Of a stretch of DNA of 64,000 nt, positions 23,171 to 32,097 are shown in pieces. The stretch is from Pseudomonadota bacterium (lineage in GTDB: Bacteria > Pseudomonadota > Gammaproteobacteria > Steroidobacterales > Steroidobacteraceae): positions 310,001-374,000 of the forward strand of contig JAFEDS010000017.1 of the NCBI GenBank assembly GCA_018241505.1, written 5' to 3'. The notes below the pieces were generated by a model, which made no database searches, had not been told where the DNA came from, and saw only the letters and a program-made list of their open reading frames with translations. Numbering within the stretch: position 1 is the stretch's first letter; the number at the start of each line of letters is the position of its first letter. The translations under genes were made by a program, and so were the position numbers.

Positions 23171-23425
23171 TCACTCGTGAATTCGAGGTTGATTGAAGAT
23201 ACTCCGCAAGAACCGCTGTTGCCGTCCGGGCGGCAGGTGCCACTGTGACGGAGCGCGCGCCAGGCTCATTGCATAGGCCAATGCAGCGTGCTTGTCGGTA
23301 AATGTAGCCACCGGCTCCCCCGAGGGACCGCGAAGTACGTCCCACCGTTCGGGGGTTACAGCGCAAATCCGATACACAGATCGCGTTTTTACGATTGATT
23401 CTGCACCGTTTTCCGCCTGTTTCAC
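23171..23425 (-). CDS. Small DUF2188-like hypothetical protein
   Basis: The 84-residue product starts at GTG 23425, seven bases after a perfect AGGAGG, which makes this start secure. The core RICAVTPERWDVLRGPSGEP followed by ATFTDKHAALAYAMSLARA resembles small beta-alpha proteins of the DUF2188 kind. The function is unknown. The topoisomerase gene begins 22 bases after its stop, so the two are probably one operon. Confidence 0.65.
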   Translation of the reverse strand: MKQAENGAESIVKTRSVYRICAVTPERWDVLRGPSGEPVATFTDKHAALAYAMSLARAPSQWHLPPGRQQRFLRSIFNQPRIHE

Positions 23426-23640
23426 GCCTCGCCTCCTGATTGCCGGCCGCCGAACGGCGTATTGCCAGGGCCGAGCAAGGAACGCTCCCAGGGGCTCTGT
23501 AGGACAGTTCTGACAGCACCTCGGGGGTCTTCCGGCCCCCTTCCCGCGATGCCTTCCGACTTTGGTACGCAGGCGCCGCAAGTACCTTGCCTACATCCCA
23601 TGGCTCATGCCGGACGGCCGGCCAAAAAGGTAGCAAGCAA

Positions 23641-24258
23641 ATGGTGACTGATGACATGGTGGCCCTCGTGCCCCAACTGCATACCTTCGCACGTTCCCTG
23701 ACGCGCGATGGTGTCCGCGCTGACGACCTCGTCCAGGAGGCCCTCATGCGTGCCATTCACAATATTGAACGCTTCCGCCCCGGGACGAACTTGAAGGCCT
23801 GGCTCTTCACGATTGTCCGTAATGAGCACTACTCACAACTGCGCCGCAGGAAGTTTGAAGCCCACGGCGTGGATACGGACCTGCTCCCCGAGCCGAGCGT
23901 CCCGCCGGATCACGATGGCAAGCTGGAGTTGCGCGATCTGAATCGCGCCCTGGCGAGCCTGTCTCCCGGTCAACGGACCGCGTTGATCCTGGTGAGCGCC
24001 AGCGGATTCTCGTACGAGGAAGCCGCGGCCATCTGCGGATGCGCGGTTGGAACAATCAAGAGCCGCGTGGCCCGTGCACGCGAAACCCTTCTGCAAATGC
24101 TGGACGGCACGCTGCCGATCCCGGAAATGGAGAACCAAGACGACGCGACGGTTGCAACTGCTCGCACGACCCGCCAGCGGATGAGCTCGTGCCTCAAGTC
24201 GCCGCGAGTCAGCAGTATGCGGGTTACGGCTCCGGGCCTGGCCGCTGCCGCTTCCTGA
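23641..24258 (+). CDS. EcfG-like ECF sigma factor
   Basis: The 205-residue product has a sigma-2 region (ARSLTRDGVRADDLVQEALMRA, then GTNLKAWLFTIVRNEHYSQLRRR) and a sigma-4 region (LSPGQRTALILVSASGFSYEEAAAICGCAVGTIKSR). This wording is close to the EcfG (ECF15) group that drives the general stress response in alphaproteobacteria. The partner proteins NepR and PhyR are not in the window. A 45-residue Thr/Arg/Ser tail after sigma-4 is unusual. I use ATG 23641; the upstream in-frame ATG at 23587 has no better ribosome-binding site. Confidence 0.85.
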   Translation: MVTDDMVALVPQLHTFARSLTRDGVRADDLVQEALMRAIHNIERFRPGTNLKAWLFTIVRNEHYSQLRRRKFEAHGVDTDLLPEPSVPPDHDGKLELRDLNRALASLSPGQRTALILVSASGFSYEEAAAICGCAVGTIKSRVARARETLLQMLDGTLPIPEMENQDDATVATARTTRQRMSSCLKSPRVSSMRVTAPGLAAAAS

Positions 24259-24280
24259 CGCTGGCCTCGGGCCGGTCTGA

Positions 24281-24778
24281 TCAGGCTAACATGCCCGGCG
24301 CTGATGCCAGTCTGATCAGCGCCGGGCCGGTGACCCTGAATATCTGCCACTGCTTCACGTGTACGGCACCCAGGCTCTTGTAGAACTGGATCGACGGCTC
24401 ATTCCAATCCAACACCGCCCATTCCAACCGCCCGCACTCGCGGTGGATCACCTCGGCCGCCAGCCACTCCAGCAAGCGGCGCCCCACGCCACGGCCGCGC
24501 GCCGCGGGCCGCACAAACAGATCCTCGAGGTAGATGCCCGGCTTGCCGACGAAAGTGGAGAAGTTGTGGAAAAACAGCGCGAATCCCACCGGCTCGCCCT
24601 CGAGACAGGCAAACACCACTTCAGCGTAGCGCCGCTGTCCGAATAGTGCCGCGCGCAACTGCTGCTCGGTCGCGAGCACTTCGTGTTCGAGGTGCTCGTA
24701 CGCCGCGAGATCGCGGATGAACTGCAGTATGAGAGGAACTTCGTGCTCGCCCGCGGGGCGAATGGTGATTGCATTCAT
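24281..24778 (-). CDS. GNAT-family N-acetyltransferase
   Basis: The 165-residue product shows the GNAT pattern: ITIRPAGEHEVPLILQFIRDLA at the start, the acetyl-CoA-binding motif ARGRGVGRRLLEWLA at about 95-109, and LDWNEPSIQFYKSLGA towards the C-terminus. The layout is that of diamine/thialysine acetyltransferase-like proteins; the substrate is not determined. The ATG at 24778 overlaps the stop of the PEP carboxylase gene (TGATG), so it is translationally coupled to it. Confidence 0.88.
   Translation of the reverse strand: MNAITIRPAGEHEVPLILQFIRDLAAYEHLEHEVLATEQQLRAALFGQRRYAEVVFACLEGEPVGFALFFHNFSTFVGKPGIYLEDLFVRPAARGRGVGRRLLEWLAAEVIHRECGRLEWAVLDWNEPSIQFYKSLGAVHVKQWQIFRVTGPALIRLASAPGMLA
24294..24326. 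other. Strong hairpin at the convergent 3' ends of the ECF sigma and GNAT genes
   Basis: CCCGGCGCTGAT and ATCAGCGCCGGG are perfect 12-base complements around a nine-base loop. The element lies within the last codons of the GNAT gene and 36 bases after the sigma stop codon. There is no T-run; it may stabilise 3' ends or slow polymerase from either side. Confidence 0.5.
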
Positions 24779-27510
24779 CAACCGGTGCTCTGCAGACCTT
24801 GCGCTATGCCACTGATGCTTGCCACCAATGCCTCAAACAGGTCCCGGTCGCGCCGCCCGCTCGCGCGCCAGCGCTGCAGCAGATCCACCTGCATGAGATT
24901 CATGGGATCCACATAGGGATTGCGCAGCCGGATGGAGCGCTGCATGGTGGGTTCCGAATCCAACAGCGTGCTGGATCCCTTGATGGCGAGAACGTGCTCG
25001 CAGGCAAGGGCGTACTCGGAGCGGATGCGCGGAAAAAAGCGGCGCAGCGGCTCGGGCGCCAGGATGTCGTAGGCAACCGCGATTTCGAGGTCGACACGGG
25101 CGAGCATGGTTTCGATGTCGTCGACGAGATTACGCAGGAAGAACCAGTTCGAGTAGGCGTCTCGCAGTTGTCCGATGCCACACTGGGCGATCGCGGCCGC
25201 AAAGCCCCCACCCGCGCCGTACCAACCCGGAAGCATGTGGCGCGTCTGGGTCCAGGCAAATACCCACGGGACAGGCAACAGCCCGTCCGGGCCTTCCTGG
25301 TCGGGCCGATGCACCGGACGCGAGCCGATCTGCATCCGCTCAATAACATCAATCGGGGTCACGGCGTTAAAGTAGTCGAAGAAGTCTCGCTCCGCATACA
25401 CCAGCGATTGATAGGCTTCCTTGCTCGCCAGCGCTACGATTCCGGCGCACTCGAGATGCGACGGCGCATCGGGCGCAAGCGTGCCGCGATTCGCGGCGGA
25501 AGTCGCCAGGGAAAGAGCGCTGAATGCCCGCTCCAACGTCCTCATCGCAATGGGCCGCAACCCATAGCTCTGTTGAACAGCCTCCCCCTGCTCTGTCAGC
25601 CGCAACACGCCATTGACCGCACCTGCAGGTGCCGCTTTCACGAGAGCATCGATACGTCCGCCACCGCGAGCAATACTGCCGCCCCGAGCGTGGAATACAA
25701 CATGCCGCTCATTCGCGGCCGCCAGCGTTTCGGCAAGGGCGCGCTGCGCCTGATGTGTAGCGAAGCGTGACGCGCACAGCCCACCTTCCTTGTTGCCGTC
25801 GGAGTATCCGATCAGCACGCATTGGGTACGGCCGTGTGCTTCCAGATGCCGCCGGTATACGGGCTCGGCTAACAATTCCTGCATCGTCTCGCCGCACCGG
25901 TCGAGCGCCCCAAGGGACTCGAATTGCGGAGCGATATCGAGAGCGACTTCGCCGGTCCGCTTGTCGTACGCCTCTGCCCACCGCGCCAACAGGACAGCCG
26001 CCAACACGTCGTCGGCGCCCGTCGCTCCGTTAACTATAAAATAACCTACTGCGGCAGGTCCGTAGCGGTGTCGGCCTTGCATGATGGCATCGAACACCGC
26101 AAGCGTCCGTTTCCCCAGCGCATCCAACTCGACGCTCGGCCCGAGGTCCTTTTCCAGCGCGTTGGCCAACAACCTGCGGCGCTCCGCACTCGATCGAATG
26201 AGCCACTCGGAATCGTCCAGGCCGCGCGAGACCACATCGTGGAGCACCGAGGCGTGTTGGCGCACATCCAACGTGGCCAGGTGGAAGCCGAACGTATCAA
26301 TACGTCGCAGGAGCCTCTGCACGTAGAAAAGCCCCGCATTTGCCCCCTTATTGGCCTGCAGGCTGGTGGCTACGAGCCGGACATCAGCGCGAAACTGCCG
26401 CAGATTCTGATAGCCATTCGCCCGCCCGTCGTACGTGAGACGCAACCGCTCGCCGATCTGGGCAAAAAACACACGATACGGCATGCGATCGTGGCGTGCC
26501 GGTGTAATGGCCCGCGCGCCCGGCAGCAACACCAGATACTCTTCGATTTTCTTGGACAGCTCGGGCGAAACACTGGTCCGGATACCGCTCTGCGACAGGC
26601 GCGAAGCAAGCGTCTGACAGTCCTTGAAGTAAGCGTTGATGATGACTCGCTGTTGGCGAGCCAACGTCTCACGAATCGTCTTCGCGTGCACGTCGGGGTT
26701 GCCATCCATGTCCCCACCGACCCACGATCCAAAGCGCAGCAGGGAAGGAAACTCCACTAGTCCCTCAGCCGCCGCTCCGTAAACCTTCTCGAGCGCCTGA
26801 GCGATCTCTTCGTAGAACGCGGGTACGACGCGATACAGAATCTCAACCAGGTAAAACAGGACGTGCTCGCGCTCGTCGGCGACAGTCAGCTTTTCGCGAG
26901 GATGGTCTTCCGTCTGCCAACCTGCCGTCATCTCGATACGGATGCTGTTCCAGATCCGCCGCGCCTCGTTGGGAGTCAGCGTGGGGTCCAATCGATCGAG
27001 CAGATGTTCGGCAATCCGTTGCTGCTTCGTCAGGATGGTCTGGCGCGTCGACTCGGTCGGGTGCGCCATGAAGACCGGCTCGATGCGCAGCGTTCCGAGC
27101 AACTCAACGACATCTTTCAACGCAAGGCCGCGCGCTTTCAGTGCCGCGATGGCGTCTTCAACACCGCCAGGCTGGGGCCGCTGACTGTCCTTCACAAAAT
27201 ACTGGCGTCGCCGCCGGATGCGATGGACCTTCTCCGCCAGATTGACCGCCTGGAACCAGGTAAGGAACGCACGGACCAAGTCCCGCGCCAGCGCCGGAGG
27301 CCGGCCGCGCACCCGCGCCGCGAGCTCGACGGCGGCTTTCTCGTTGCCATCCCGGCGCTGGATGGCAGCGACGCGGTCGTGCTCGGTCAGATCGAACAAC
27401 TGCCGCCCACCCTGCTCCCGCAGAATGTCGCCGACCAGAGCGCCCAGTGCGTGTACGTCGTCGCGCAGGGCTTCGTGCTTCGGCGGAAAGTGTATGTCGC
27501 TGCGACTCAA
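24778..27510 (-). CDS. ppc: Phosphoenolpyruvate carboxylase
   Basis: The 910-residue protein has the diagnostic motifs: catalytic His in MAHPTESTRQTIL at about residue 148, VGGDMDGNPDVH, IGYSDGNKEGG and FHARGGSIARGGG near 610. The C-terminus ends STG where an NTG end is usual. The enzyme adds bicarbonate to PEP to make oxaloacetate, replenishing the TCA cycle. Length is normal. It is the first gene of a pair with the GNAT gene. Confidence 0.97.
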   Translation of the reverse strand: MSRSDIHFPPKHEALRDDVHALGALVGDILREQGGRQLFDLTEHDRVAAIQRRDGNEKAAVELAARVRGRPPALARDLVRAFLTWFQAVNLAEKVHRIRRRRQYFVKDSQRPQPGGVEDAIAALKARGLALKDVVELLGTLRIEPVFMAHPTESTRQTILTKQQRIAEHLLDRLDPTLTPNEARRIWNSIRIEMTAGWQTEDHPREKLTVADEREHVLFYLVEILYRVVPAFYEEIAQALEKVYGAAAEGLVEFPSLLRFGSWVGGDMDGNPDVHAKTIRETLARQQRVIINAYFKDCQTLASRLSQSGIRTSVSPELSKKIEEYLVLLPGARAITPARHDRMPYRVFFAQIGERLRLTYDGRANGYQNLRQFRADVRLVATSLQANKGANAGLFYVQRLLRRIDTFGFHLATLDVRQHASVLHDVVSRGLDDSEWLIRSSAERRRLLANALEKDLGPSVELDALGKRTLAVFDAIMQGRHRYGPAAVGYFIVNGATGADDVLAAVLLARWAEAYDKRTGEVALDIAPQFESLGALDRCGETMQELLAEPVYRRHLEAHGRTQCVLIGYSDGNKEGGLCASRFATHQAQRALAETLAAANERHVVFHARGGSIARGGGRIDALVKAAPAGAVNGVLRLTEQGEAVQQSYGLRPIAMRTLERAFSALSLATSAANRGTLAPDAPSHLECAGIVALASKEAYQSLVYAERDFFDYFNAVTPIDVIERMQIGSRPVHRPDQEGPDGLLPVPWVFAWTQTRHMLPGWYGAGGGFAAAIAQCGIGQLRDAYSNWFFLRNLVDDIETMLARVDLEIAVAYDILAPEPLRRFFPRIRSEYALACEHVLAIKGSSTLLDSEPTMQRSIRLRNPYVDPMNLMQVDLLQRWRASGRRDRDLFEALVASISGIAQGLQSTG

Positions 27511-27553
27511 GGAATTCTCTCGTGTGCGGCGTCACCGGGTATCGGCACGGCCC

Positions 27554-27967
27554 TCATTCTGTCCATGTATTGGCGTTCGCCTCGAAGTCCGAGCGCTGTA
27601 CGCGGACAACACAGAACCGCTGGCCGGTGGGCGCTTCCATGACCACCCAGCTCTTCACCTCGCTGACGCGCCGGGCGCCCAGCTTCTCCAACCGCTTCAC
27701 TTCGGCCTCGATGTCATCCGCTTCGATATCGAGGTGGACGCGGCTGGGGTGGGTGACTCTTTGCACTTCGATGTGCAACTCGTCCGCGGGCGTGTCGAGC
27801 AGCTTGTATTGGGCGTCTTCAGCAGCCGCCGACTTCCTGAGCGGATACCCCAGCGCCCGGCTCCAGAACTGCCCGGCAAGCTCCAGGTCGTCGGTCTGGC
27901 AGTCGATAATGAATCCGGCGAGTCGGCTCTTGTGCACGGGGGCGCTCCGCAGCTTCGTAGGCCCCAT
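27554..27967 (-). CDS. VOC-family (glyoxalase/bleomycin-resistance-like) protein
   Basis: The 137-residue product shows one vicinal-oxygen-chelate pattern: AGFIIDCQTDDLELAGQFW at the start, LHIEVQRVTHPSRVHLDIEADD in the middle and WVVMEAPTGQRFCVVRVQ at the end. I start it at ATG 27967 because the open frame further upstream overlaps the antiporter gene and shows no homology. These proteins bind a metal and act on diverse small molecules; the substrate is unknown. Confidence 0.8.
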   Translation of the reverse strand: MGPTKLRSAPVHKSRLAGFIIDCQTDDLELAGQFWSRALGYPLRKSAAAEDAQYKLLDTPADELHIEVQRVTHPSRVHLDIEADDIEAEVKRLEKLGARRVSEVKSWVVMEAPTGQRFCVVRVQRSDFEANANTWTE

Positions 27968-27986
27968 TCTACCGGACTGGCACCGC

Positions 27987-29948
27987 TCAGCCTGCCAGGA
28001 GCACTGATTCCGCCCGGATGAGGTCCTCGGGTTGGCCATAGATGACGACAATATCGCCGTCTCTCAGGACCGTTTCCCCGACGGGGTCACGCCCGAGTAT
28101 TCCTTGGCGGCGCACGCCGGTAAACGTGACCGCTGTCCCCCGGCCGCGAACATCATCGAGCGTGCGCCCGATCGCCCATGCACCCGGCGGGACAACAACC
28201 GAAGCCATCTGCTCCTGGCTGTCCCCGGACTCGTCGCTTCGTGGAACGATGTTGCGCAACACTGAATATCGGTTGTTGCGGATGTCGTTCACTGCCCGAA
28301 CCACCCGGGTCACCGGGACATGCAGCAGCATCAACACATGCGACACCAGCATGAGACTCGCCTCAAACGTCTCAGGCACAACGTCGGTGGCCCCAGCGTC
28401 CTGCAACTCCTTCAGCCGTGCATCGTCGGTCGTACGCACCAGGATGGGGACCTCCGGCCGCAGTTGCCGGATGCCGCGCAGAATTCCGATCGCGGTGTTG
28501 GGATCCGAGAAACTGATCACCACGGCACTGGCCTGCTCGAGCCCCGCCTTGTGCAGCATTTCCTCATCCGATGAATCGCCATACATCACCGGATCGCCGG
28601 CCTGCCGTGCCGCGCGGATGCGGCCGGGATCGAGATCGATGGCAATGTATTCAAATCCCTGCGACTCGAGCACACGGGCGATGTTCTGTCCCACGCGGCC
28701 AAAGCCGCACAGAATGACGTGCTCGCGTTTGGCGATCTGGATCGTCGCCAGCTCCTCACGCTCGATGGCGGTGCGCGGCGGTCCCTTCTCACGCAGCAGG
28801 AACCGGGCAATCCGCTTGTTGTGTCTGAGCACAAACGGGCTCAACACCATGGACAGCACCAGCGCCACCAGCAGCGGCTCACCCGGTGACGAGGGAATCG
28901 CGCCAGACTGCAAACCGATTGTGCACAAAGCGACGCCGAACTCGCCGCCAATCGAGATCACGATACCGGTGCGAAGCGCCTTGAATCTCGTAGTGGTAAA
29001 CGGTCGCGACACGAGGGCGGCCACCGCCGCCTTCAACACGTACATGCCGATCAGCATGGTCGAAACCAGCCCGAGACCCGCAAACAACAGGCGCACATCC
29101 AGCAGCATGCCCACCGAAATAAAAAACATGCCCAGCAGGATGTCCCGGAAGGGACGGATGGTGGCCTCGATCTGATAGCGGTATTCGGTCTCGGCGAGCA
29201 TCATCCCGGAGAGGAATGCGCCAAGGGCCAGGGACAGCCCCGACATGTTGGAAATCCATGCGGAGGCGAGCACCACGAACAGCACGGTGAGGGTGAACAA
29301 TTCGCGCAGCCGGCTGTGGGCAATCTCATGAAACAGCGGCCGCAACAGCCAGCGGCCCGCGGCCAACACCACGACAACCGACAATGCCGCGCCCACCACC
29401 GCCAGGGCACTGTCGCGCAGATTGAAATGGGCGTGGTCGGTCGCGAGCCCCGAGGCGAGGGCCAACAGGGGTACGAACGCCAGGTCCTGGAACAGGAGCA
29501 TGCTGAATGCCAGCCGGCCGTGGGTGCGGTTCAGCTCGGCCCGCTCGGTGAGCTGTTGCAGCAGGATCGCGGTGGAGCTCATGGCGATGGCGCCGCCCAC
29601 TACCAGGGCGGTCAGCCAGTGCAGGCCCAGGAGCCAGGCAATCAGTCCAAACACCGCCGTTGTGGCCGCTACCTGCGCGGCCCCGAGGCCGAATACCTCG
29701 CGCCGCATGGCAATCATGCGCGGGAAGGAGAACTCCAGGCCCAGGGTAAAGAGCAGGAAGGCCACGCCCAACTCACCGAGCAGCGAAGTCGTTTCCGATT
29801 CCGACACGAAGCCGAACGCGTGCGGCCCCAGAGCCAGTCCGACGGCAAGATAGGCCAGCGTCGCGGGCAGGCCCATGCGCCGGACCACCGCTACGGCGAA
29901 TACGGCGGCGGCCAGAAGAATCAGAACCTGTGCGAGCGGCGCGGTCAT
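27987..29948 (-). CDS. Kef-type (CPA2) monovalent cation/proton antiporter with TrkA-N domain
   Basis: The 653-residue protein has about 12 membrane helices (residues 5-385), with LGELGVAFLLFTLGLEFS and MSSTAILLQQL typical of the CPA2 family. A TrkA-N/RCK nucleotide-binding domain follows (about 405-520, VILCGFGRVGQNIARVLE with a GxGxxG loop), then a TrkA-C-like domain. Kef systems exchange K+ for H+ in response to glutathione adducts or nucleotides. No KefF/KefG partner is adjacent. Confidence 0.92.
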   Translation of the reverse strand: MTAPLAQVLILLAAAVFAVAVVRRMGLPATLAYLAVGLALGPHAFGFVSESETTSLLGELGVAFLLFTLGLEFSFPRMIAMRREVFGLGAAQVAATTAVFGLIAWLLGLHWLTALVVGGAIAMSSTAILLQQLTERAELNRTHGRLAFSMLLFQDLAFVPLLALASGLATDHAHFNLRDSALAVVGAALSVVVVLAAGRWLLRPLFHEIAHSRLRELFTLTVLFVVLASAWISNMSGLSLALGAFLSGMMLAETEYRYQIEATIRPFRDILLGMFFISVGMLLDVRLLFAGLGLVSTMLIGMYVLKAAVAALVSRPFTTTRFKALRTGIVISIGGEFGVALCTIGLQSGAIPSSPGEPLLVALVLSMVLSPFVLRHNKRIARFLLREKGPPRTAIEREELATIQIAKREHVILCGFGRVGQNIARVLESQGFEYIAIDLDPGRIRAARQAGDPVMYGDSSDEEMLHKAGLEQASAVVISFSDPNTAIGILRGIRQLRPEVPILVRTTDDARLKELQDAGATDVVPETFEASLMLVSHVLMLLHVPVTRVVRAVNDIRNNRYSVLRNIVPRSDESGDSQEQMASVVVPPGAWAIGRTLDDVRGRGTAVTFTGVRRQGILGRDPVGETVLRDGDIVVIYGQPEDLIRAESVLLAG

Positions 29949-30010
29949 TTCGGGATGGAGCTCCTGCTGCCACCCCTCTCTGACCCGGATGTCCTGGCGG
30001 GCGGCCGGTG

Positions 30011-30685
30011 TCAGTCTATATCGGACTGCGCACGTTGGCGTCTATACGTAGACACGTTTGTGGGCACGGGCGTACCCAACATCAGGCGGGGATCGTCGAT
30101 CGGTGCACCGGGCAGCAACTGCAGCGGCAGGACTCCTGCCCAACAAGTGAGCGCGTAGTCCTCGTCTGCATCAATTGGGGGCCCGCGCCGGACCTTGGCA
30201 GAAGCCTCATCGATGACCAGCCGCAAAACACTCGTCGCCTTTAGCTCTTGTGCATCCGCCGCACGGACATCGGCAGAGCGTCCCGCCACAACGTGATTGA
30301 CCAGGGCATCGAACGCGAGGCGCTTCTCGTCCTCGCCGGTCACTTCCTCAGCGACGCCGAGAAGCATCGCCGAGCGATAATTCATGGAATGATGGAAGGC
30401 CGATCGGGCGAGCACCAGGCCGTCGAGGAGCGTCATGGTGACGCATACCGGCACTCCTTGACGCATGTTTTTCAACATGCGACTGCCAACAGAACCGTGG
30501 ATGTAGAGGCGGTCATCGACGCGCGCGTGCGTGGTGGGAATCACGTACGGTTGATCACGTACGGTGAACCCGACGTGGCAGATCAGAGATTCGTCAATGA
30601 TGGCATTGATTGTGTCGCGGTCGTAGCGGCCGCGGTCGCGTTGGCGCGCTACCGTAGTGCGTGGGGTTTTGGGGGTGGCATCCAA
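30011..30685 (-). CDS. Pyridoxamine 5'-phosphate oxidase-like flavin-binding protein
   Basis: The 224-residue protein has the split-barrel pattern of the flavin-nucleotide-binding PNPOx group: INAIIDESLICHVGFTVRDQPYVIPT, then RLYIHGSVGSRMLKN and LDGLVLARSAFHHSMNYRSA. Related proteins bind FMN or haem; an enzymatic role is not assigned. It stands alone. Confidence 0.85.
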   Translation of the reverse strand: MDATPKTPRTTVARQRDRGRYDRDTINAIIDESLICHVGFTVRDQPYVIPTTHARVDDRLYIHGSVGSRMLKNMRQGVPVCVTMTLLDGLVLARSAFHHSMNYRSAMLLGVAEEVTGEDEKRLAFDALVNHVVAGRSADVRAADAQELKATSVLRLVIDEASAKVRRGPPIDADEDYALTCWAGVLPLQLLPGAPIDDPRLMLGTPVPTNVSTYRRQRAQSDID

Positions 30686-30780
30686 GACAGGTCTCCCGAA
30701 ATGAACGCGGGAGATTGGCGCGGCCGGGAGTAGCGCGAAAGGGCCAGTTTCGCGGAGTTTTGGTAGCCGCCCGCCCCGGA

Positions 30781-31143
30781 TCAGCCGCCGCCCATCAGCA
30801 CCGTGGTGTCGTAGCTCTCGAAGCCGTGTATGGCACGCCCATAGGCGTTATAGACCAGCCGTTCCGCCACCTTGTCTGCTCGTGGCGAGAGCAGCATCCG
30901 CAACACCACATCGTCCGCCGGCCGGGTAGCATCCTCCGCCAGCAACTGCTCGATCACCCGCGTCAGGCGATGCGTCAGCTCATTCACGAACCGCAAATGA
31001 GCGGTATCGTGCACTTCCTCGACTGTTGGCCCGTAGGTGCCGCGAGCCTCTTCGGACAACTCGTGCAGAAACAGGTTCAGCAGCCGCGCTTTATCCAGCA
31101 GCCGCATCTCCTGGAAGTATTCGATTTCGGATTTGATGTTCAT
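30781..31143 (-). CDS. Hypothetical helical protein, last gene of the TolQ/TolR-like operon
   Basis: The 120-residue product is mainly helical (EIEYFQEMRLLDKARLLNLFL, FVNELTHRLTRVIEQLL) with no signal peptide or membrane helix, so it should be cytoplasmic. I do not recognise a family. Only 12 bases separate it from the AgmX-like gene, so it belongs to that operon and may be a cytoplasmic partner of the inner-membrane complex. Confidence 0.7.
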   Translation of the reverse strand: MNIKSEIEYFQEMRLLDKARLLNLFLHELSEEARGTYGPTVEEVHDTAHLRFVNELTHRLTRVIEQLLAEDATRPADDVVLRMLLSPRADKVAERLVYNAYGRAIHGFESYDTTVLMGGG

Positions 31144-31155
31144 GAACGCACCGGT

Positions 31156-32085
31156 TCACGAGGGGAAGAAATCGATGGGTTTGGTGGTGGTGATGCTTTC
31201 CACGTCCTTCGCTTCGAAGTGGAACAGCTTCACGCGCGCAACAATCTTGCTTTCCAGATCCGGGTCGTTCAGCTCGCTCGACACGACGCGGCACATCGTC
31301 ACTTCGCCTGACGGCGCGACCGTGAACTCCAGAACGAGCTTGCCCTGAAGCTCCGCACGTTCGCGCAGGGCGCGGTTGTACAACCCGTAGATGGCGCCCT
31401 TGTTGCGATCGAATACGAGCTCGATCTCTTCACGTGAGCGGGCAGCTTTACCGCTGGAGCCGGTACGAACCGGCCCGCGGGCATCGGCACTGCCACGTGC
31501 AATATTCGAAGTCACCGCGGTCGTGTCGTGACCGGTCAACGAGCCCGCGCCCGTCCCAAAGCCACGGCTGCTGTTGGCGGAGGTGATTCCCCCACTTCCG
31601 GCACCGACCTTGGAGGTAATCATCGAGCGCTCGGCATGCGAATCCGCGCCAACCGCGCCGGACAGGTTCTTTGTCTGGCTGAGCGGCGTGAGATCCATCT
31701 GCTGGCGCAGGTCCGCCAGCTCATCCTTCACGCGATCGAGCTGCTTCTGGGCCTTTTCGTGCGCAACCTGTTTCTTGTCCACGGGCGGCGGCACCGGTGT
31801 CGGCTTCTTTTCGACTTCCGGTTTGGGTTTCGGCTGTTCCACCTTCGGTGGCGGCGGTGGCGGCGGTTTCGGCTTTTCCTCAATCATCACGCGCGCCAGG
31901 CGCTCCGGTACCGCGGATTCAGCGGCCGTGCGCTTGGGCGTGGGCAACAGGGGAAACAGGATCCCGAGAATCACGAACAGAATGAGCAATATCCGCAGGA
32001 TTTTGCGGAAGCGCGAGTTCGACTCGGTATCTTCCTCCCACGCAAGCGCGTACTCGCGATAGAACGGTGTCATGACACTGGACAT
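31156..32085 (-). CDS. AgmX/PglI C-terminal-domain, TonB-like energy transducer
   Basis: The 309-residue protein has one membrane helix near residues 30-47 (LRILLILFVILGILFPLL) and a Pro/Lys-rich spacer (KPKPPPPPPPKVEQPKPKP). A Gly/Ser-rich region follows, then a C-terminal domain (about 220-309, FDRNKGAIYGLYNRALRE and GKLVLEFTVAPSGEVTMCRV) of the AgmX/PglI type. It is anchored in the inner membrane with the C-terminal domain reaching into the periplasm, as in TonB. In Myxococcus the AgmX (GltJ) protein belongs to the Agl-Glt gliding machine. It follows two TolR genes and a TolQ gene, its expected energising partners. Confidence 0.85.
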   Translation of the reverse strand: MSSVMTPFYREYALAWEEDTESNSRFRKILRILLILFVILGILFPLLPTPKRTAAESAVPERLARVMIEEKPKPPPPPPPKVEQPKPKPEVEKKPTPVPPPVDKKQVAHEKAQKQLDRVKDELADLRQQMDLTPLSQTKNLSGAVGADSHAERSMITSKVGAGSGGITSANSSRGFGTGAGSLTGHDTTAVTSNIARGSADARGPVRTGSSGKAARSREEIELVFDRNKGAIYGLYNRALRERAELQGKLVLEFTVAPSGEVTMCRVVSSELNDPDLESKIVARVKLFHFEAKDVESITTTKPIDFFPS

Positions 32086-32097
32086 GTTGAGTCGCCC

